This document shows, one piece after another, positions 61,457-64,000 of a DNA stretch of 64,000 nt. The notes under the pieces are model-generated. The model saw only the letters and a program-made list of their open reading frames with translations. It was not told the origin of the DNA and searched no databases. A program made the position numbers and the translations under genes. Position 1 is the stretch's first letter. Every line of letters begins with the position of its first letter. Location of the stretch: the NCBI RefSeq assembly GCF_003391395.1, contig NZ_CP024190.1, positions 5,332,001-5,396,000 of the forward strand, in the 5' to 3' direction. Source of the stretch: Mycobacterium marinum (GTDB lineage Bacteria > Actinomycetota > Actinomycetes > Mycobacteriales > Mycobacteriaceae).

Positions 61457-61534
61457 CCGGCTCCGGCCGAATGTGTTCTCACTGCGACGATTTCGCAACT
61501 TTTTCGCAACGAGTTCAGGTTCGGCGAGTAGCCG

Positions 61535-63844
61535 CTAAAGCTTGGCGACCGGGGCGTGGTTATGCATCAGCTTCACCCGTCCCGAACTACCGAAGTCGAT
61601 CAGCGACATCGCCGATTCGCCGACACCGGATACTTCCTCGACGCGGCCCAGACCGTACTTGTCGTGCGTGACGCGATCGCCGGGCTGCAACACCAACAGC
61701 GGCCGCTTGCTCGTGCTCGTGCGGACGGGTGCCGACCGCGCCGTGCCAAACCGGCCGGCTCCACTCACGGGCGCGCTGAACGACGGCTTGGGCGCAAGGC
61801 GGCGCCAGTTGAGGAGTTCCTGAGGTATCTCCCGCAGGAACCGGGATTCGGGGTTGAGCATCGGCTGCCCCCACGAAGACCGGACGATGGCCCTACTCAG
61901 GTAGAGCCGTTGCCGGGCCCGGGTGATCCCGACGTAGGCCAGTCGCCGTTCTTCGGAGAGTTCGGTCGGATCATCCAGTGCCCGCATGTGCGGGAACATC
62001 CCGTCCTCCCACCCGGTCACGAACACCACCGGGAACTCCAGACCTTTGGCGGTGTGCAGGGTCATCAGGGTGACCACGCCCGCGCCATGCTCGGGAATAT
62101 CGTCGGTGTCGGCGACCAGCGACACCCGTTCCAGAAAGGCCGCCAGCATGCCGGTGTCCGGCACATCCTCGGCATCCGGTTCGGGCTCGGCGGCATTTGC
62201 CAGGTCGGTGCTGAATTCGTGGGCAACGCTGACGAGTTCGTTGAGGTTGTCCAGCCGGGCCAGCTCCTGCGGATCGGTGGAGGACTCCAGTTCGCGGCGG
62301 TATCCGGTGCGTTCCAGCACCGCCTCCACCAACTCACCGAGATCCGCCTCGGATGAGTCGAGGCGTCCTCGCAACTCCTCGAGCAACTCGACAAAGCCCG
62401 CGATCGCCTTCTCCGCACGGCTATTGAGCATCGGCACCTTGCCCTCGGCGGCGGCCACCAGAGCGTCGGAGAAGCCGGCGCCGGTGTTCTCCGCGTACAC
62501 CGCCACACAGGCCTCGGCACGATCGCCGATACCGCGGCGCGGCGTGTTGAGGATGCGCCGCATGCTCACCGCATCGCCGGGGTTGTCCAGCACCCGCAGG
62601 TAGGCGATGATGTCGCGAATCTCCTTGCGCTCGTAGAAGCGCACGCCGCCGACGACCTTGTAGGGAATGCCGGCGCGGATGAACACCTCTTCCAGCGACC
62701 GCGACGAATTGTTGGTGCGATAGAAGACCGCGACGTCGTTGTAGGTGATCTCGTCACGCTCGGCCAGTGCGTCGATCTCTTCGGCGACGAACCTCGCCTC
62801 GTCGTGTTCGTTGTCGGCGACGTAGCCGACGATCAACTCCCCCGCGCCAGCATCGGTCCACAGCCGCTTCTCGCGACGTCCGGAGTTGCGCGAGATCACC
62901 GAGTTGGCCGCCGACAGGATGTTCTGTGTCGAGCGGTAATTCTGTTCCAGCAGAATCGTTGTGGCATCGGGATAGTCGCGTTCGAAGTCTTCGATGTTGC
63001 GAATGGTGGCGCCGCGAAACGCATAGATCGACTGATCGGCGTCGCCGACTACGCACAACTGCGCCGGGGGCACGTCCCCGGGCTCGTCGTCGCTGCCGCG
63101 ACCAACCAGTTCCCGCACCAGGACGTATTGCGCGTGGTTGGTGTCTTGGTATTCGTCGACCAGAACGTGCCGAAACCGGCGCCGATAGTGCCCGGCGATG
63201 TCGGGAAAAGCTTGCAGAATTCCCACCGTCTCGCCGATGAGATCGTCAAAGTCCAGCGCATTGGCGGCCCGCAGGCGGCGCTGATATTCCGCGTAGACCG
63301 ATGCGACGGTGCGCGCCAAGTCATCGGAATCCTCCGACAGATCCGACACCGCCCGATCCGGGTCGATCAATTCGTTTTTCAGATTGGAGATGGCATTGGC
63401 CAGCAGGCGCGGCGAGTATCGCTTGATGTCCAAGCCCATATCGCGCCCGATCATCTGCAGCAGCCGCCGTGAATCGTCTGCGTCATAGATCGAGAAGTTC
63501 GAGTTGAGGCCCTTGATCAGCGCCGCCTGGTTGCGCAGGATGCGCACGCAGGTCGAGTGGAAGGTGGACACCCACATGTACTTGGCCCGGCCGCCGACCA
63601 GGCTCACCACCCGTTCCCGCATCTCGGCGGCGGCCTTGTTGGTGAAGGTGATGGCCAGGATCTGACCGACCCCAACACCGCGGGCCGCGATCAGGTAGGC
63701 GATCCGCCTGGTCAGCACCGCCGTCTTGCCCGAGCCCGCGCCCGCGACAATCAGCAGCGGCGAGCCTTCGTGCACCACGGCCTGGCGCTGTTGTGGGTTG
63801 AGACCTTCCAGCAGTTGGTCGGCATCGGTCGCTTGAACAGTCAT
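61535..63844 (-). CDS. uvrD1: ATP-dependent DNA helicase UvrD1
   Basis: 769 residues. SF1 helicase: motif Q LNPQQRQAVVHE, Walker A GAGSGKTAVLTRR (about residues 35-47), motif Ia TFTNKAAAEMRERV, motif II VDEYQDTN, motif III VVGDADQSIYAFRGA, motif IV LLEQNYRSTQNIL, motif V TLHTAKGLEFPVVF, and motif VI EERRLAYVGITRARQRLYL. The C-terminal Tudor-like domain (RVTHDKYGLGRVEEV) is the part known to bind RNA polymerase or Ku. It works in nucleotide excision repair. Length agrees with M. tuberculosis UvrD1 (771). Confidence 0.96.
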   Translation of the reverse strand: MTVQATDADQLLEGLNPQQRQAVVHEGSPLLIVAGAGSGKTAVLTRRIAYLIAARGVGVGQILAITFTNKAAAEMRERVVSLVGGRAKYMWVSTFHSTCVRILRNQAALIKGLNSNFSIYDADDSRRLLQMIGRDMGLDIKRYSPRLLANAISNLKNELIDPDRAVSDLSEDSDDLARTVASVYAEYQRRLRAANALDFDDLIGETVGILQAFPDIAGHYRRRFRHVLVDEYQDTNHAQYVLVRELVGRGSDDEPGDVPPAQLCVVGDADQSIYAFRGATIRNIEDFERDYPDATTILLEQNYRSTQNILSAANSVISRNSGRREKRLWTDAGAGELIVGYVADNEHDEARFVAEEIDALAERDEITYNDVAVFYRTNNSSRSLEEVFIRAGIPYKVVGGVRFYERKEIRDIIAYLRVLDNPGDAVSMRRILNTPRRGIGDRAEACVAVYAENTGAGFSDALVAAAEGKVPMLNSRAEKAIAGFVELLEELRGRLDSSEADLGELVEAVLERTGYRRELESSTDPQELARLDNLNELVSVAHEFSTDLANAAEPEPDAEDVPDTGMLAAFLERVSLVADTDDIPEHGAGVVTLMTLHTAKGLEFPVVFVTGWEDGMFPHMRALDDPTELSEERRLAYVGITRARQRLYLSRAIVRSSWGQPMLNPESRFLREIPQELLNWRRLAPKPSFSAPVSGAGRFGTARSAPVRTSTSKRPLLVLQPGDRVTHDKYGLGRVEEVSGVGESAMSLIDFGSSGRVKLMHNHAPVAKL

Positions 63845-63924
63845 GTCCGCCCAAACTTACCGCCGCCCGCCGACGACTTGGCGCCGACGGGGTCCAACGC
63901 CCAGGCGAGCGTCTGGATTCGGGG

Positions 63925-64000
63925 TCAGTTCCCGAAGCCCGATTGCTGGTCGCCCTTGTTGAGGCCGCCGGAGCTGCTGGTGCCCGAGTTGGCGAAGCCC
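63925..64000 (-). CDS. C-terminal end of a PPE-MPTR protein (partial)
   Basis: The minus strand, read from the window edge, gives GFANSGTSSSGGLNKGDQQS followed by GFGN and a TGA at 63927-63925. The GxxNSG and SGFGN units are typical of the major polymorphic tandem repeat PPE subgroup. Only the last 25 codons are visible. In M. tuberculosis chorismate mutase (Rv0948c) is next to uvrD1 at this side, so the PPE gene marks a difference in local order. Confidence 0.8.
   Translation of the reverse strand, partial: GFANSGTSSSGGLNKGDQQSGFGN

Overview
The window comes from a high-GC actinobacterium and almost certainly a slow-growing Mycobacterium, close to the M. kansasii / M. marinum / M. tuberculosis lineage. 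The support is a PPE gene, a full PE_PGRS gene, a PE_PGRS relic, the tail of an MPTR-type PPE gene, and gene order. From about 23.9 kb to 63.8 kb the genes follow the order of M. tuberculosis Rv0996 down to Rv0949 (galU, moeA, mscL, moaB2, pepD, mprB, mprA, rpmF, fadE13, accD2, accA2, fadE12, echA7, purH, purN, perM, sucD, sucC, uvrD1), with family-specific insertions and losses. The species cannot be fixed from the sequence alone. Homology statements rest on recognition of families, not on a search.

Left part (1-3.8 kb): the end of a methyltransferase, three small genes of unknown function (one a DUF4239-like membrane protein), and a PPE-SVP gene. Next comes a 20-kb polysaccharide island (3.9-23.7 kb). 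It holds a TagA/WecG-type glycosyltransferase, a membrane phosphoglycosyltransferase that starts the chain on undecaprenyl phosphate, a Wzx-like flippase, a two-domain GT2-GT4 glycosyltransferase, two more GT4-type enzymes, a Wzy/WaaL-type polymerase, and a Wzc-like chain-length protein whose kinase motif is degenerate. It also holds a BcsB-like periplasmic protein with no BcsA, four class I methyltransferases, two FkbM methyltransferases and a nitrilase-family amidohydrolase. Together they look like a Wzx/Wzy-type pathway for a heavily methylated exopolysaccharide, which is unusual for mycobacteria. The island ends at a tRNA-Ala(CGC) gene that has its own intrinsic terminator.

Middle part (23.9-35.4 kb): a minus-strand group (galU, moeA, rimJ-like, membrane protein), a plus-strand group (5-FTHF cyclo-ligase, FmdB/Ruc-like zinc-ribbon protein behind a CIRCE element, SAF-domain protein, mscL), and the minus-strand stress operon mprA-mprB-pepD-moaB2 behind a direct-repeat MprA box. 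rpmF follows.

35.6-44.1 kb: a six-gene plus-strand operon (AtuA-like, acyl-CoA dehydrogenase, carboxylase beta and alpha subunits, second acyl-CoA dehydrogenase, enoyl-CoA hydratase) with the content of an acyclic-terpene or branched-chain acyl-CoA catabolic operon. A PE_PGRS relic lies after it.

44.5-64 kb: a DUF1707 protein; a minus-strand run Rv0954-like, perM, purN, purH, MoxR-type ATPase and VWA protein; an F420-type oxidoreductase behind a perfect KstR-type operator; a thiolase-like protein without the catalytic cysteine; a PE_PGRS gene that ends at a 28-bp perfect inverted repeat; sucC-sucD; a membrane-anchored LytM peptidase; a small membrane protein; uvrD1; and the C-terminal end of an MPTR PPE gene.
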